The notes below the pieces were generated by a model. That model worked only from the letters and a program-made list of their open reading frames with translations. It did not search any database and had not been told where the DNA came from. From Oceanobacillus luteolus (GTDB lineage Bacteria > Bacillota > Bacilli > Bacillales > Amphibacillaceae), in assembly GCF_023715655.1 (NCBI RefSeq), contig NZ_JAMBON010000016.1, positions 1 to 64,000 on the forward strand: a stretch of 64,000 nt of DNA, in the 5' to 3' direction. Below, piece after piece: positions 42,253 through 51,287 of the stretch (positions within the stretch are counted from its first letter, which is position 1; every line of letters begins with the position of its first letter). A program made the position numbers and the translations under genes.

Positions 42253-42959
42253 CTTGTTTGCTCCCCGATGAAACGATACCCGACACCCCAAACGGTCTGG
42301 ATAAATTTCGCCTGTTTGCCCGTATCAATTAGTTTGGTGCGCAGGCTTTTAATATGAACCGTAACCGTGTTATTGCCGTCGACATTCATCAGTTGCCATA
42401 CATGCTCGTAGATCTTAGCCTTTTCAAAAGTGATGAATGCATTTCTGGCCAGTAAAAATAAAATTTCCTGCTCTTTTGCTGTGAGTGGAATAAGTTCCTC
42501 ATCTAGAAAGACGGCTTCATTTAGAAAATCAATGGCCAATCCGTGTTTATAGCGGATGATTTCTTCATTTTCATGCTTCCTTGTATAGCGATGGTATCTT
42601 CTGAGATGGGATTGGACCCTGGCAGTCAATTCCTTCAAGCTGAAAGGCTTCGTCAAGTAATCATCGGCACCAAGTCCGAGACCTCTTACTTTGCTTTCAT
42701 CTTCACTTTTTGCACTCACTATGAGCAGCGGCACCTCACTTTCCAGCCGGATTCTTTCGCACAGCTCGAATCCATCCATTTCTGGCATCATCAGATCGAC
42801 AAGTACAAGTGAAAATGGACTTGTTTTGAATTCTTCCCACCCTTCTACACCTGTGGACGCCCATGTCACTTGGAACCCTTCTCTTACTAAATGGTCCCGC
42901 ATGATCCGAGCAATTTCATAATCATCTTCAACGATAAGTATTTTTGTTTCTTCCGCCAT
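42249..42959 (-). CDS. OmpR-family response regulator
   Basis: 236 residues. Receiver with Glu11-Asp12-Asp13, phospho-acceptor Asp55 (VLVDLMMPEMDGFEL) and Lys in DDYLTKPFS. Winged helix at about 140-235 with LTAKEQEILFLLARN and TVTVHIKSLRTKL..FIQTVWGVGYRF. ATG 42959 behind AGAGGGAG is preferred; an upstream in-frame ATG at 43052 would add an unusual extension. First gene of the minus-strand regulator/kinase/lipoprotein operon. Possible targets are its own operon and the peptide cassette downstream. Confidence 0.92.
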   Translation of the reverse strand: MAEETKILIVEDDYEIARIMRDHLVREGFQVTWASTGVEGWEEFKTSPFSLVLVDLMMPEMDGFELCERIRLESEVPLLIVSAKSEDESKVRGLGLGADDYLTKPFSLKELTARVQSHLRRYHRYTRKHENEEIIRYKHGLAIDFLNEAVFLDEELIPLTAKEQEILFLLARNAFITFEKAKIYEHVWQLMNVDGNNTVTVHIKSLRTKLIDTGKQAKFIQTVWGVGYRFIGEQTR

Positions 42960-43180
42960 AGCTCTCCCTCTTCTCTGACTCAAGTATAATTCAACTTCGG
43001 TAAGTAAATTGAAAAGTTTATTTTTGGTTAATAATTGCTTTAATTTTACCACGGTGAATGGGTGCGTGCTGGCAACGGTCGAATTTTGTCGAAGGAAAGA
43101 ACTTATTTGTATGAATTACAAATTGTAGCAAAAGCTACTCCGGAATAGTTATTAAAGTTAAATGGCAGGGGGAAGTAGAA

Positions 43181-44391
43181 TTGATTTCAGCACGTAAAAG
43201 AAATGGAATACTGGCGCTATTATTTCTAGGTTGGGCTTTAGGAAATTTAGATAGATATATTATGAACTATGCGGTCGTTGCAATTACGGAGGATTTAAAT
43301 TTAAGTGCTTCATCCACGGGACTTCTGCTTAGCAGCTTTTTTCTAGGGTATGCGCTGATGCAGCTTCCTGGAGGCTGGTTGGCAGACCGCTTTGGTGCCC
43401 GGAGAGTTCTCATCGCCGCTGTCATATTATGGTCAATATTTACCGGTTTGACAGGGGTGGCGTGGTCACTTGCTTCCATGGTCGTTATCCGTTTCCTTTT
43501 CGGAATTGGTGAAGGTGGATTCCAGCCTGCGAGTTCAAAAATTATTTCTCAAGGATTTCCACATGATCAACGGGCGCGGGCAATGTCCATTATGTTATCG
43601 TCTGCCGGGATAACCGCGCTTATCGTGCCGCTGCTTTCGGTTGGATTGCTCACTGCAATCGGTTGGCGGATGACATTTATTATTTTTGGGTTAATTGGAG
43701 CTGTTATTGCAATATTGTACTGGTACTTTATCAAGCTGCCGAACAGTGTAGACGAATCAAATGCAAAAAATACTAGTACGACTACTGCAGCGCCTTTCAA
43801 ACTACTGTTCAAGACTCCCCTCATGCTGAATTTATTTATTGCTTATTTCACTTTGTATGCGGTGAACTGGCGACATGGATTCCTACGTACTTGGTAACTG
43901 TACGGGAACTTGATTTGTTTTCAATGGGATGGATGCAGACGATCCCTGGTGTGGCGCAACTTATAGGGATGTATACTGCAGGATATATTATCGATAAGTT
44001 GTCAGGAGGCCGGGAAAAAGTTGCAGGGGCTTTCGCCTGTGTTGCTATTTCCGTTTTATTGTATTTCATGTTTACGGCTTCAAGTGTAGCGGCTTTTATC
44101 GTGTATCAAACGATTATTATGTTAGTTCTTTCTTTTGTTGTTATTCTGCTTCCGGCCATTGTGCTTAAAAAACTACCGACTTCGGTAGCTGGCTCTGGGA
44201 TGGGGCTGGTGAACACAGGTGGACAGCTTGCTGGATTCATCACACCGCTTGCGATTGGGTTCATCGTTGATTTATTCAATGGTTCCTTTAATGCAGCGTT
44301 TTGGATGTTGATTATTTTTGCCTTTATCTGCGCAATATCCCTAGCTACGATCAACTATGAGAAAGGTGAATTACTGAAGAATCCATCTTGA
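43181..44391 (+). pseudogene. MFS transporter (ACS-like), single frameshift
   Basis: Twelve-helix MFS protein split by a small deletion near 43868. The first part begins TTG 43181 (behind AGGGGGAAG) and carries LGNLDRYIMNYAVVAITEDL and the loop LADRFGARRV typical of anion:cation symporters. After YAVNW the frame is lost, and the rest continues one frame over as ATWIPTYLVTVRELDLFSMG to the stop at 44391. A handful of bases (about seven) seem missing; both halves are otherwise well preserved, so the lesion is recent or a sequencing error. It is followed after 26 bases by an AbgB-like amidohydrolase, so it probably imported that enzyme's substrate. Confidence 0.85.
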
Positions 44392-44417
44392 TTTGAAAAG
44401 TAAGGCGGGATGTTACT

Positions 44418-45839
44418 TTGAACGTACAAAATTTTATCTCAGACTATATAGGGCAGCGGAAGGATACGTTTATCCAGCTTAGTGACCAACTATGGCGAGT
44501 TCCGGAGATTGCTTTTGAAGAGGAACAATCAGCAGATTATTTATGCCAGGCACTGGAGGCAGAAGGATTCCATGTTGAAAAGGACGTTGCTGGGCTTGAA
44601 ACGGCATTTATCGCAAGCTTTGGCAGCGGAACCCCTGTCGTCGCTTTTTTAGGTGAATATGATGCGTTACCTGGCTTAAGTCAGAAACAGGGGCTCACAA
44701 GGCATGAACCAGTCCTAGAAGGTGCACCGGGTCATGGATGTGGACATAATTTACTAGGGACTGGCTCACTTGCAGCAGCTGCTGCGGTGAAAGAATATAT
44801 GGAACAAACCGGATTAAAAGGAACGGTTCGATACTATGGCTGCCCAGCCGAAGAAAAAGGCTCGGGTAAGGCGTATATGACAAGAGCTGGTCTGTTTGAC
44901 GATGTGGATTTCGCACTTTCTTGGCATCCGGAAACCAAACCGGTCATTATGAATTTCAGCTCACTTGCGAACTATGCTGTAAAATTCGTTTTTCATGGGA
45001 AAAGTGCCCATGCTGCCGCCACACCTCATTTAGGCCGTAGTGCGTTAGATGCTGTCGAGTTGATGAATGTCGGGGTCAACTATTTAAGGGAGCATATGAT
45101 TCCTGAGGCAAGAATTCATTATGCAATTACGGATCCAGGTGGGACTTCTCCTAATGTCGTGCAAGCCTATGCTGAAGTGTCTTACTTGATTCGAGCACCG
45201 AAAAAGAAACAGGTCGTTGAGCTATATGAACGGGTGGCAAACATTGCTGAAGGAGCGGCCTTAATGACGGAGACAAAGGTGGAGCGGCTATTTGAAGGAG
45301 CTGCTTCTGATTTAGTTCCTAACCGAAACCTAGCTGCTGTCATGTATAAAAACCTTGAAGCCATTGGTGTTCCAACTTACGATGAAGCGGATCACCAGTA
45401 TGCAAAAGCGATAAACGAATCATTGGCAAAAGAAGAGCGAGAAACTGCGTATGCTGGACTGGATAAAGCAACAGCTGCAAAGCTCAAAGGAAAATATATA
45501 ACAGATTTCATCCCGCCATTTGATCCGGAAAAAGAAGTCATGTTATCGGGTTCGACGGATGTGGGTGATGTGAGCTGGATTGTGCCGACGATGCAATGTA
45601 TGACAGCTTGTTGGGCGCTCGGTACCCCATTCCATACGTGGCAGGTCGTTTCCCAAGGAACGATGCCGATTGCTCATAAAGGGATGTTGCAAGCAGGAAA
45701 GGTACTTGCTGCAACAGCAATTGAAGTGATGGAAAATCCGGATCTCCTGGCCAAAGCGAAACAAGAGCATCAGGAAAGATTGGACGGAGAAGGTTATTTT
45801 TCATTGATTCCTGAAGGAGAAGAGCCGCTTAGGAAATAG
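44418..45839 (+). CDS. M20D amidohydrolase, AbgB-like
   Basis: 473 residues. M20 metallopeptidase with the AbgB branch features: FLGEYDALPGLSQ, GHGCGHNLLGTGSLAAA (His/Cys metal site), YYGCPAEEKGSGKAYM (Glu-Glu), ALSWHPET and late SGSTDVGDVSWIVP. AbgB is a subunit of p-aminobenzoyl-glutamate hydrolase; relatives cleave other N-acyl or aminoacyl amides, so the substrate is open. No abgA partner is adjacent. TTG 44418 is placed eight to nine bases after GGCGGGA. Cotranscribed with the (broken) transporter. Confidence 0.85.
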   Translation: MNVQNFISDYIGQRKDTFIQLSDQLWRVPEIAFEEEQSADYLCQALEAEGFHVEKDVAGLETAFIASFGSGTPVVAFLGEYDALPGLSQKQGLTRHEPVLEGAPGHGCGHNLLGTGSLAAAAAVKEYMEQTGLKGTVRYYGCPAEEKGSGKAYMTRAGLFDDVDFALSWHPETKPVIMNFSSLANYAVKFVFHGKSAHAAATPHLGRSALDAVELMNVGVNYLREHMIPEARIHYAITDPGGTSPNVVQAYAEVSYLIRAPKKKQVVELYERVANIAEGAALMTETKVERLFEGAASDLVPNRNLAAVMYKNLEAIGVPTYDEADHQYAKAINESLAKEERETAYAGLDKATAAKLKGKYITDFIPPFDPEKEVMLSGSTDVGDVSWIVPTMQCMTACWALGTPFHTWQVVSQGTMPIAHKGMLQAGKVLAATAIEVMENPDLLAKAKQEHQERLDGEGYFSLIPEGEEPLRK

Positions 45840-45850
45840 TGATATGGAAC

Positions 45851-45885
45851 GACTCTTGTGCTATATTCATGCAAGAGTCTTTCTT
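45851..45885. terminator. Bidirectional terminator
   Basis: GACTCTTG (45851-45858) and CAAGAGTC (45872-45879) followed by TTTCTT, between convergent genes. Confidence 0.7.
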
Positions 45886-46558
45886 ATTTCTCAACAACAA
45901 ACAATCCATCCCCTTCCAACCATTCCGCAAATAACACCTTTTCCATTCTTTCAATCCCCTTGATGTCAAGTTGACGGTACAACCATACTTCATCTTTATC
46001 AAGCTCACGCAAACTCTCTTTTATTAACTTTCCATCTCTGATAATCGTGACAGGAAGGTATACTGTTTGGTTTGGTAAATTTAAATCTTCCAACGTAGTT
46101 TTTTGATAGGCTGATTTTTTTAAGGTGCTTACCGAGCCATTTGGTTCGAGAATGGCAAAGGCTACTTCTCGAATGGAAAAAGTTTCACTTTGGCGGAGTA
46201 GGCTTTGTAACTGATTTAAGTTCAGCTTGCTTTTTTTCAGCTGCTCAAAGTCTATTTGCCCATTGCGAATCAGGATTGCCGGATTGCCTTCTAATTTTTG
46301 CCGTATAGTTAGGGACTTTTGGAAGATATATTCAATGATAAACAATAAGCAGCCCCAAACAACAATAGCAAAAATGATTTCGGTTATGGTGACTTCACGC
46401 TGATAGATAGAATTACCGAGTAATTCACTTAAGACAATAGCCGTAATAAAGTGATAAGGGCTATATTGCCCAATAATCTTTTGGCCTATGATTCTAATCA
46501 GGACAAAAAACAATATAAAACCAATGGTCAATTTTATAAACATGTGTATAAATTCCAT
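45884..46558 (-). CDS. DUF421 membrane protein, second paralog
   Basis: 224 residues. Three N-terminal helices, then the DUF421 domain with LEGNPAILIRNGQIDFEQL, LRQSETFSIREVAFAILEPNGSVSTLKK and YLPVTIIRDGKLIKESLRELDKDEVWL. Same build as the protein at 29589-30317, with low to moderate identity by eye. ATG 46558 has GAGGAG eight bases upstream. Monocistronic, with the promoter in the 198-bp gap shared with the divergent acyl-CoA ligase gene. Confidence 0.85.
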   Translation of the reverse strand: MEFIHMFIKLTIGFILFFVLIRIIGQKIIGQYSPYHFITAIVLSELLGNSIYQREVTITEIIFAIVVWGCLLFIIEYIFQKSLTIRQKLEGNPAILIRNGQIDFEQLKKSKLNLNQLQSLLRQSETFSIREVAFAILEPNGSVSTLKKSAYQKTTLEDLNLPNQTVYLPVTIIRDGKLIKESLRELDKDEVWLYRQLDIKGIERMEKVLFAEWLEGDGLFVVEK

Positions 46559-46756
46559 AACCCTGCTCCTCAGCAAATGATAGATTAATAGTTGTCTATT
46601 ATCATTGCCATAGTACGTACTTTACATACACTGCTCCCTAATTAACTATCACATGCAATAGATAATTCTAAAAATACAAAATGATAGCGCTTTATTTTGG
46701 GTTATGTTAATATACAACTATTAAAAATTTACTAAAAACAGGGGAGGATGGACAAC

Positions 46757-48349
46757 GTGGAAGTACCTTTAATCTTAACGCAATTCTTAGACCGTGCAGT
46801 AAAGCTTTATGGAGACAAAAAGGCAATTATCAATGACGAACGGATATTTACGTATAGTGAGCTGAACGATCGTGTAAACCAGTTATCAGATGGTCTACGT
46901 CAACTGGGGGTGAAAAAGGGAGACAAAGTAGCTTACCTTGCACCAAATACAGTGGAAATGTTAGAAGGCTTCTATGGTGTCTTTCAACTTGGGGCAATCA
47001 TGGTGCCTCTCAACATCCGTTTAAAACCTGAAGATTATCTATTTATCTTAAATCATAGTGAATCGAAAATTTTATTTGTCGACCAAGACTTGTACGATTT
47101 GATTATACCGATAAAAGACAAGCTGGAAACAGTTGAGAAAATCATCGTCCACTATCATGATGGTCTTTGTGAGGAAGAAGACTATGACCAGTTTTTAAGT
47201 GCATACTCCAAAGAACCATTTGAACGGGAAGATGTAGAGGAAAACGATGTTTGTAGTTTGTTATATACAAGCGGGACAACCGGGAATCCAAAAGGTGTCA
47301 TGCTAACCCACCGTAATAACTATCTCCATGCCTTGTCGAGCATGCATCATTTACGGGTAACAGATGAAGATGTGCTTGCCCATGTTTTGCCGATGTTTCA
47401 TGTCAACGGCTGGGGCTCACCATTCTACTACACAGCAAATGGGGCAACTCAAGTTTGTTTAAGAAAAGCTTCTGCAGAAAGTATTTACGATGCGATTGAA
47501 AATCATGGAGTTACGGTGATGCATATGGCACCGACTGTTCTGAACTCGCTCATTCAATATTACGATGAGCATCAGCCAACAGTTAAACAAGATATTCGGT
47601 TAGTGATTGCAGGCTCTGCACCGCCACCGGCTTTTATCACAAAAATAGAAGAGGATCTCGGGTGGGAATTTATCCAAGTTTATGGCATGACCGAGTCCAC
47701 TCCGCTTACGTTGGTTTCAAGAATCCGATCTCACCACAAAGATTTACCGTTAGAAGAACAATATCGCTTGAAAGCAAAGCAAGGTGTGCAAATGATCGGT
47801 ACTGATGTGAAGGTCGTGAATGCAGTGGGGGATGAAGTTGCTTGGGACGGAAGAGAAGTTGGGGAAATTGTCGTTCGTGGCAACGGAGTCATGAAAGGTT
47901 ATTGGAAAAATGAAGATGCATCAATGGAAGCACTTCGCGATGGATGGCTTCATACAGGGGACATGGCGAATGTTGATGAATATGGAAATATTGAAATCGT
48001 CGATAGGAAAAAGGACGTCATCATCTCAGGAGGTGAAAACATTTCTTCTATTGAGGTAGAGGGTGTTTTATATGATCATCCATCTGTTCTAGAAGCTGCA
48101 GTGATAGCCGTTCCTCATGAAAAATGGGGGGAGACTCCACATGCATATGTCGTTTTACGACCAGGGGAAGAAGTCACCGAGGAAGATCTGATTCAATTCT
48201 CGAGAAGCAAGCTTGCTCATTTTAAAGCGATTACCGGTGTCACCTTTTTAGAAGAATTGCCAAAGACAGCTTCTGGAAAAATATTAAAAGTCCATCTTCG
48301 CAATGAACATTGGAAGAAAGCCGGGAAAGCGGATAAACTCGTAAACTAG
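46757..48349 (+). CDS. Long-chain acyl-CoA synthetase-like AMP-binding enzyme
   Basis: 530 residues. ANL superfamily: AMP-binding P-loop LLYTSGTTGNPKGVMLTHRN (20 residues), then VYGMTESTPL, GWLHTGDMANVDEYGNIEIVDRKKD (in parts) and the C-terminal Lys in PKTASGKILK. It activates a carboxylic acid to acyl-AMP and then acyl-CoA; the chain length is not certain. The start is likely GTG 46757, nine bases after GGGGAGG, because ATG 46748 directly abuts that site. Monocistronic with a terminator at 48354. Confidence 0.88.
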   Translation: MEVPLILTQFLDRAVKLYGDKKAIINDERIFTYSELNDRVNQLSDGLRQLGVKKGDKVAYLAPNTVEMLEGFYGVFQLGAIMVPLNIRLKPEDYLFILNHSESKILFVDQDLYDLIIPIKDKLETVEKIIVHYHDGLCEEEDYDQFLSAYSKEPFEREDVEENDVCSLLYTSGTTGNPKGVMLTHRNNYLHALSSMHHLRVTDEDVLAHVLPMFHVNGWGSPFYYTANGATQVCLRKASAESIYDAIENHGVTVMHMAPTVLNSLIQYYDEHQPTVKQDIRLVIAGSAPPPAFITKIEEDLGWEFIQVYGMTESTPLTLVSRIRSHHKDLPLEEQYRLKAKQGVQMIGTDVKVVNAVGDEVAWDGREVGEIVVRGNGVMKGYWKNEDASMEALRDGWLHTGDMANVDEYGNIEIVDRKKDVIISGGENISSIEVEGVLYDHPSVLEAAVIAVPHEKWGETPHAYVVLRPGEEVTEEDLIQFSRSKLAHFKAITGVTFLEELPKTASGKILKVHLRNEHWKKAGKADKLVN

Positions 48350-48353
48350 AAAA

Positions 48354-48385
48354 AACGTGCCAGACACAAAAAGTGCTGGCACGTT
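48354..48385. terminator. Bidirectional terminator
   Basis: AACGTGCCAG (48354-48363) and CTGGCACGTT (48376-48385), perfect 10-bp stem between convergent genes, A-rich before and T-rich after. Confidence 0.85.
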
Positions 48386-48391
48386 TACCTT

Positions 48392-49543
48392 TTATACAGC
48401 TTTTTTCCCAATAATCTTATCAACCATCATGGCAATTGCACCATCTCCGGTAACATTCGTCGCTGTACCGAAACTATCCTGTGCCATGTAAAGGGCAATC
48501 ATTAAACCTAGTGCAGTTTCATCAAAGCCGAGCATTGTGCTGAGCAGCCCCAATGCTGCCATAACAGCTCCACCTGGCACACCTGGAGCGGCAATCATAA
48601 TAATCCCCAACATTAAGATAAACGGTAACATCATCCCAAATGTAGGAATGTCGAGATTATTTGAGAGGACCATGACTGCTACGGAACACATTACCAGAGT
48701 GACTGTACTTCCAGATAAATGAATCGTCGCACATAATGGAACGGCCGAGTCAGCCACGCCATCACTTACTTTATTGCTTTTCGATGCACGGACGGTAACT
48801 GGAATGGTCGCCGCACTAGACATTGTTCCTAAGCCTGTAAAATATGCTGGGAGCATGTTTTTTAGTGACTTAAAAGGATTCCTTCCTGCGACAGCCCCCG
48901 CAACAGAGTATAGGATGACAAGCCAAACCCAATGAATGACAATGGCAGTCACAAGCACAAGCCCAAAGGTCTGTAATGTTTGTACTACCGCACCATCTGC
49001 AGCTATTTCAGCAAAGATACTTGCTATATAAAATGGTAAGATTGGAATGATGACTTTCCAAATTAGCCTTTCGATTATTTCCTTACCTTCATCAAAAAAT
49101 GCTCTTAAGGTAGGGCTTTTTGTTCGAGTAATCCCAATCCCAAACACAAAAGCTAAGATTAAAGCAGTCATTACTCCTGTAATCGGATCGATGGCAAGCT
49201 CAAATATAGGTTCAAAGCCTGCTGTTTCTTCTGCTTGTCCTCCACCATTTCCAACAAGGGTAGGAATTACAATAAGAGCTACAATAAATGCTAATGTTCC
49301 CGCTAAAATGGTGGATGTATAAGCAAGTGCGCCTGTGATTCCAAGCATTTTACCTGATTCTTTCCCGAAACTCGCAATCCCGCTGACAATATAGAAAATA
49401 ATAATCAGTGGAATAGCAAAACCTAGGAATTGTCCGAAGAATTCCTTGAATGTTACGATAATTCTAATAACAACTTCCGGCACAAGTAAGCCGATAATAA
49501 TACCACTCACAATACCGATGAGCAGCTTGCCTATTAACTTCAT
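48392..49543 (-). CDS. DAACS-family dicarboxylate/amino acid:cation symporter
   Basis: 383 residues, eight helices plus two hairpin loops. Family motifs: TGLGTMSSAATIPVTVRAS (serine-rich HP1), PLCATIHLSGSTVT (TM7 region), and AQDSFGTATNVTGDGA (HP2/TM8), as in GltP, GltT or SstT. It couples uptake of Glu, Asp, Ser/Thr or C4-dicarboxylates to Na+ or H+. AAAGGAGC supports ATG 49543. No neighbour indicates the substrate. Confidence 0.9.
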   Translation of the reverse strand: MKLIGKLLIGIVSGIIIGLLVPEVVIRIIVTFKEFFGQFLGFAIPLIIIFYIVSGIASFGKESGKMLGITGALAYTSTILAGTLAFIVALIVIPTLVGNGGGQAEETAGFEPIFELAIDPITGVMTALILAFVFGIGITRTKSPTLRAFFDEGKEIIERLIWKVIIPILPFYIASIFAEIAADGAVVQTLQTFGLVLVTAIVIHWVWLVILYSVAGAVAGRNPFKSLKNMLPAYFTGLGTMSSAATIPVTVRASKSNKVSDGVADSAVPLCATIHLSGSTVTLVMCSVAVMVLSNNLDIPTFGMMLPFILMLGIIMIAAPGVPGGAVMAALGLLSTMLGFDETALGLMIALYMAQDSFGTATNVTGDGAIAMMVDKIIGKKAV

Positions 49544-49654
49544 ATTCTTGCTCCTTTACTAAAAAAATTGCTTTCACATACTATAGCATCTGTACTTTTG
49601 TTAATCAAGATAATTTTCTGATTCCTATTTGTTTGCCACCTATATTAAAGTCAA

Positions 49655-50376
49655 CTATACTTTCATTCCAGCATTATCTTTATCTACTATTTCCAACAAG
49701 TACCATACCATATGGAAAGTCATATGGCATAGAATTGCTGCTCCAAGTCCGTATTTCCAATAGAGCCAACCACATGATAAACCAACCATCAAATTGATGC
49801 TTGTCATATAGAAAATGATTCTTTTTGTGATTGTGATTTTTTTTGCTGAATCCCGGGTAAATGAGCAAGTGCAAATAATATACTTGCAAGAATATTAGCG
49901 ATCCAAAAGCTGAGGATTTCCTGGTCAGTAAACTGAGTTAAAAGCCATATGAAAAAACTCATTAGACCAAATCGGAAGATGATTTCTTCGACTATTCCAC
50001 CATATAAACAACGTGTCGATATCCACGTTTTCTTTCTTGTTCTCTCCATTTGATAAAAGGTGCTGGTAGAGATATTCTTTTTGAGAAAGATATAATAAGC
50101 GACAATGTTAATAAAGGCACATGCCAAGCTAAGGAGAATGACAAGCCAATCAATTGATAGAGTCAAGGCGTTTTCTAAATCGGCCCGCTTGTAAAAAAAT
50201 AAACCCAATACCGTAAACGGAAAAGCCACGATGATGTGATTCAGTAAACGAAGCATATAGGGAGGAGGTGTATCATTTGGTAATAGTTCTTTGTATAACT
50301 CTTTTTCATTTAAGGTCATCAACACTATACCAGGGATTATTAGAACTGTAATCCATATCCATTCCATCACATTCAT
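49655..50376 (-). pseudogene. CPBP-family intramembrane protease, frameshift in an A tract
   Basis: CPBP/Abi (PF02517) membrane protein of about 240 codons. Motif 1 is GGIVEEIIFRFGLMSFF and motif 2 is LFALAHLPG. Directly after, the coding strand has eight A's (plus-strand T tract about 49846-49853), and the frame is lost, ending at 49804. Reading one base on restores ITKRIIFYMTSINLMVGLSC and motif 3, AAILCHMTFHMVW, to a stop at 49655. One extra A would repair it. Phase variation, slippage, real decay or a sequencing error are all possible. ATG 50376 overlaps the MerR gene stop by four bases, so the two are coupled. Confidence 0.82.
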
Positions 50377-51125
50377 CCACCCTTTCCTCTATCAGTTTCT
50401 AAGAATATTTGAATCGCTTCCCTGATCCATTCCACTTCATTTGTTTCAAAAGGCAAAGAAAACAATGGATCTTCTTCCTCTAATTGTTCTTCATCCAAAT
50501 TTTCATAAAAGGAGTGGATATCTTCTCCGACAATATCTTCAAACATTTCCATTAAACTTTTAACGAGCTGTTGTATCTCTTCAGCTTTTGGGTCTGTTCC
50601 TGTTTTGTTTTTCAACTCAGTTAGCATAAGCATGAATTTCTTTTCCATTTCTTGTTGTTGCCTTTTGGGGATACTGAAGATGTCCTCCACCTTTTCTACC
50701 GGTAAGACATCATTTAACCATTCCCTATGTTTATCCTCATACTGAACCCCTTGGATAATCGATATGAAAATCCCCGCATCGATCCGTTCCTTTTCATCCG
50801 CTAGTTGGATGGCATGGTCCAAGGTTTTGAGCACATTTTGAATCTGAAGAAGTTTATCTTCCATCAAGATTTTCTGTATTTCCAAGGACTCCTTTAAGTT
50901 CCAGCTATCTTGGGCAAGCAATTCCTTAATTTGTACTAAGGTAAATCCAAGAAACTTTAATGTTACGATTTTTTGCATCGTGATAAAATGTGAATCATCA
51001 TAGTATCTTCTGTCGCCGTCTGAACGTGATGCTTTTAATAGACCGATATCATCATAATACTGCAAGGTACGAACACTTACTCCAGTCAGTTTAGCGAATT
51101 CCCCGGTAGAATAATGACCTTTCAT
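50373..51125 (-). CDS. MerR-family regulator with TipAS-like C-terminal domain
   Basis: 250 residues. N-terminal MerR HTH (YSTGEFAKLTGVSVRTLQYYDDIG) and a dimerisation helix up to about residue 120. The C-terminal half is helical (WLNDVLPVEKVEDIF..) and resembles the ligand-binding TipAS domain of multidrug-type MerR proteins. GGAGAG precedes ATG 51125. Its promoter has the diagnostic 19-bp spacer with a dyad (51157-51187), so it activates itself and the coupled CPBP gene when bound to an inducer. Confidence 0.88.
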   Translation of the reverse strand: MKGHYSTGEFAKLTGVSVRTLQYYDDIGLLKASRSDGDRRYYDDSHFITMQKIVTLKFLGFTLVQIKELLAQDSWNLKESLEIQKILMEDKLLQIQNVLKTLDHAIQLADEKERIDAGIFISIIQGVQYEDKHREWLNDVLPVEKVEDIFSIPKRQQQEMEKKFMLMLTELKNKTGTDPKAEEIQQLVKSLMEMFEDIVGEDIHSFYENLDEEQLEEEDPLFSLPFETNEVEWIREAIQIFLETDRGKGG

Positions 51126-51156
51126 TATGAATCTCTCCTTTTAAATTCTTATATTC

Positions 51157-51187
51157 ATCATAGAACATCACGTTACGTGACGTGCAA
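51157..51187 (-). promoter_or_regulatory. MerR-type promoter with 19-bp spacer and dyad operator
   Basis: On the minus strand TTGCAC (51187-51182) and TATGAT (51162-51157) are separated by 19 bases instead of 17. The spacer holds the perfect dyad TCACGT-T-ACGTGA (51168-51180 as written on the plus strand). This overlong spacer with a centred operator is the hallmark of MerR-activated promoters. Confidence 0.85.
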
Positions 51188-51287
51188 GGAAAAGATTAAA
51201 TTATGTTGTTTCCGAGGCAAATCAGGGAGTACTTGTAAATATCATCTGGAATGACAGAAAAATGTTTGGAAAAGTAGGTGTAATGTT

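Noticed and set aside
42960-43052. N-terminal extension of the OmpR-type regulator
   Set aside because: An ATG at 43052 is in frame, but receivers start right before the first strand, and ATG 42959 has the AGAGGGAG site.
49680-49889. Separate small gene downstream of the CPBP gene
   Set aside because: Another frame of this stretch restores the third CPBP motif, so it is the displaced 3' end of the same gene.
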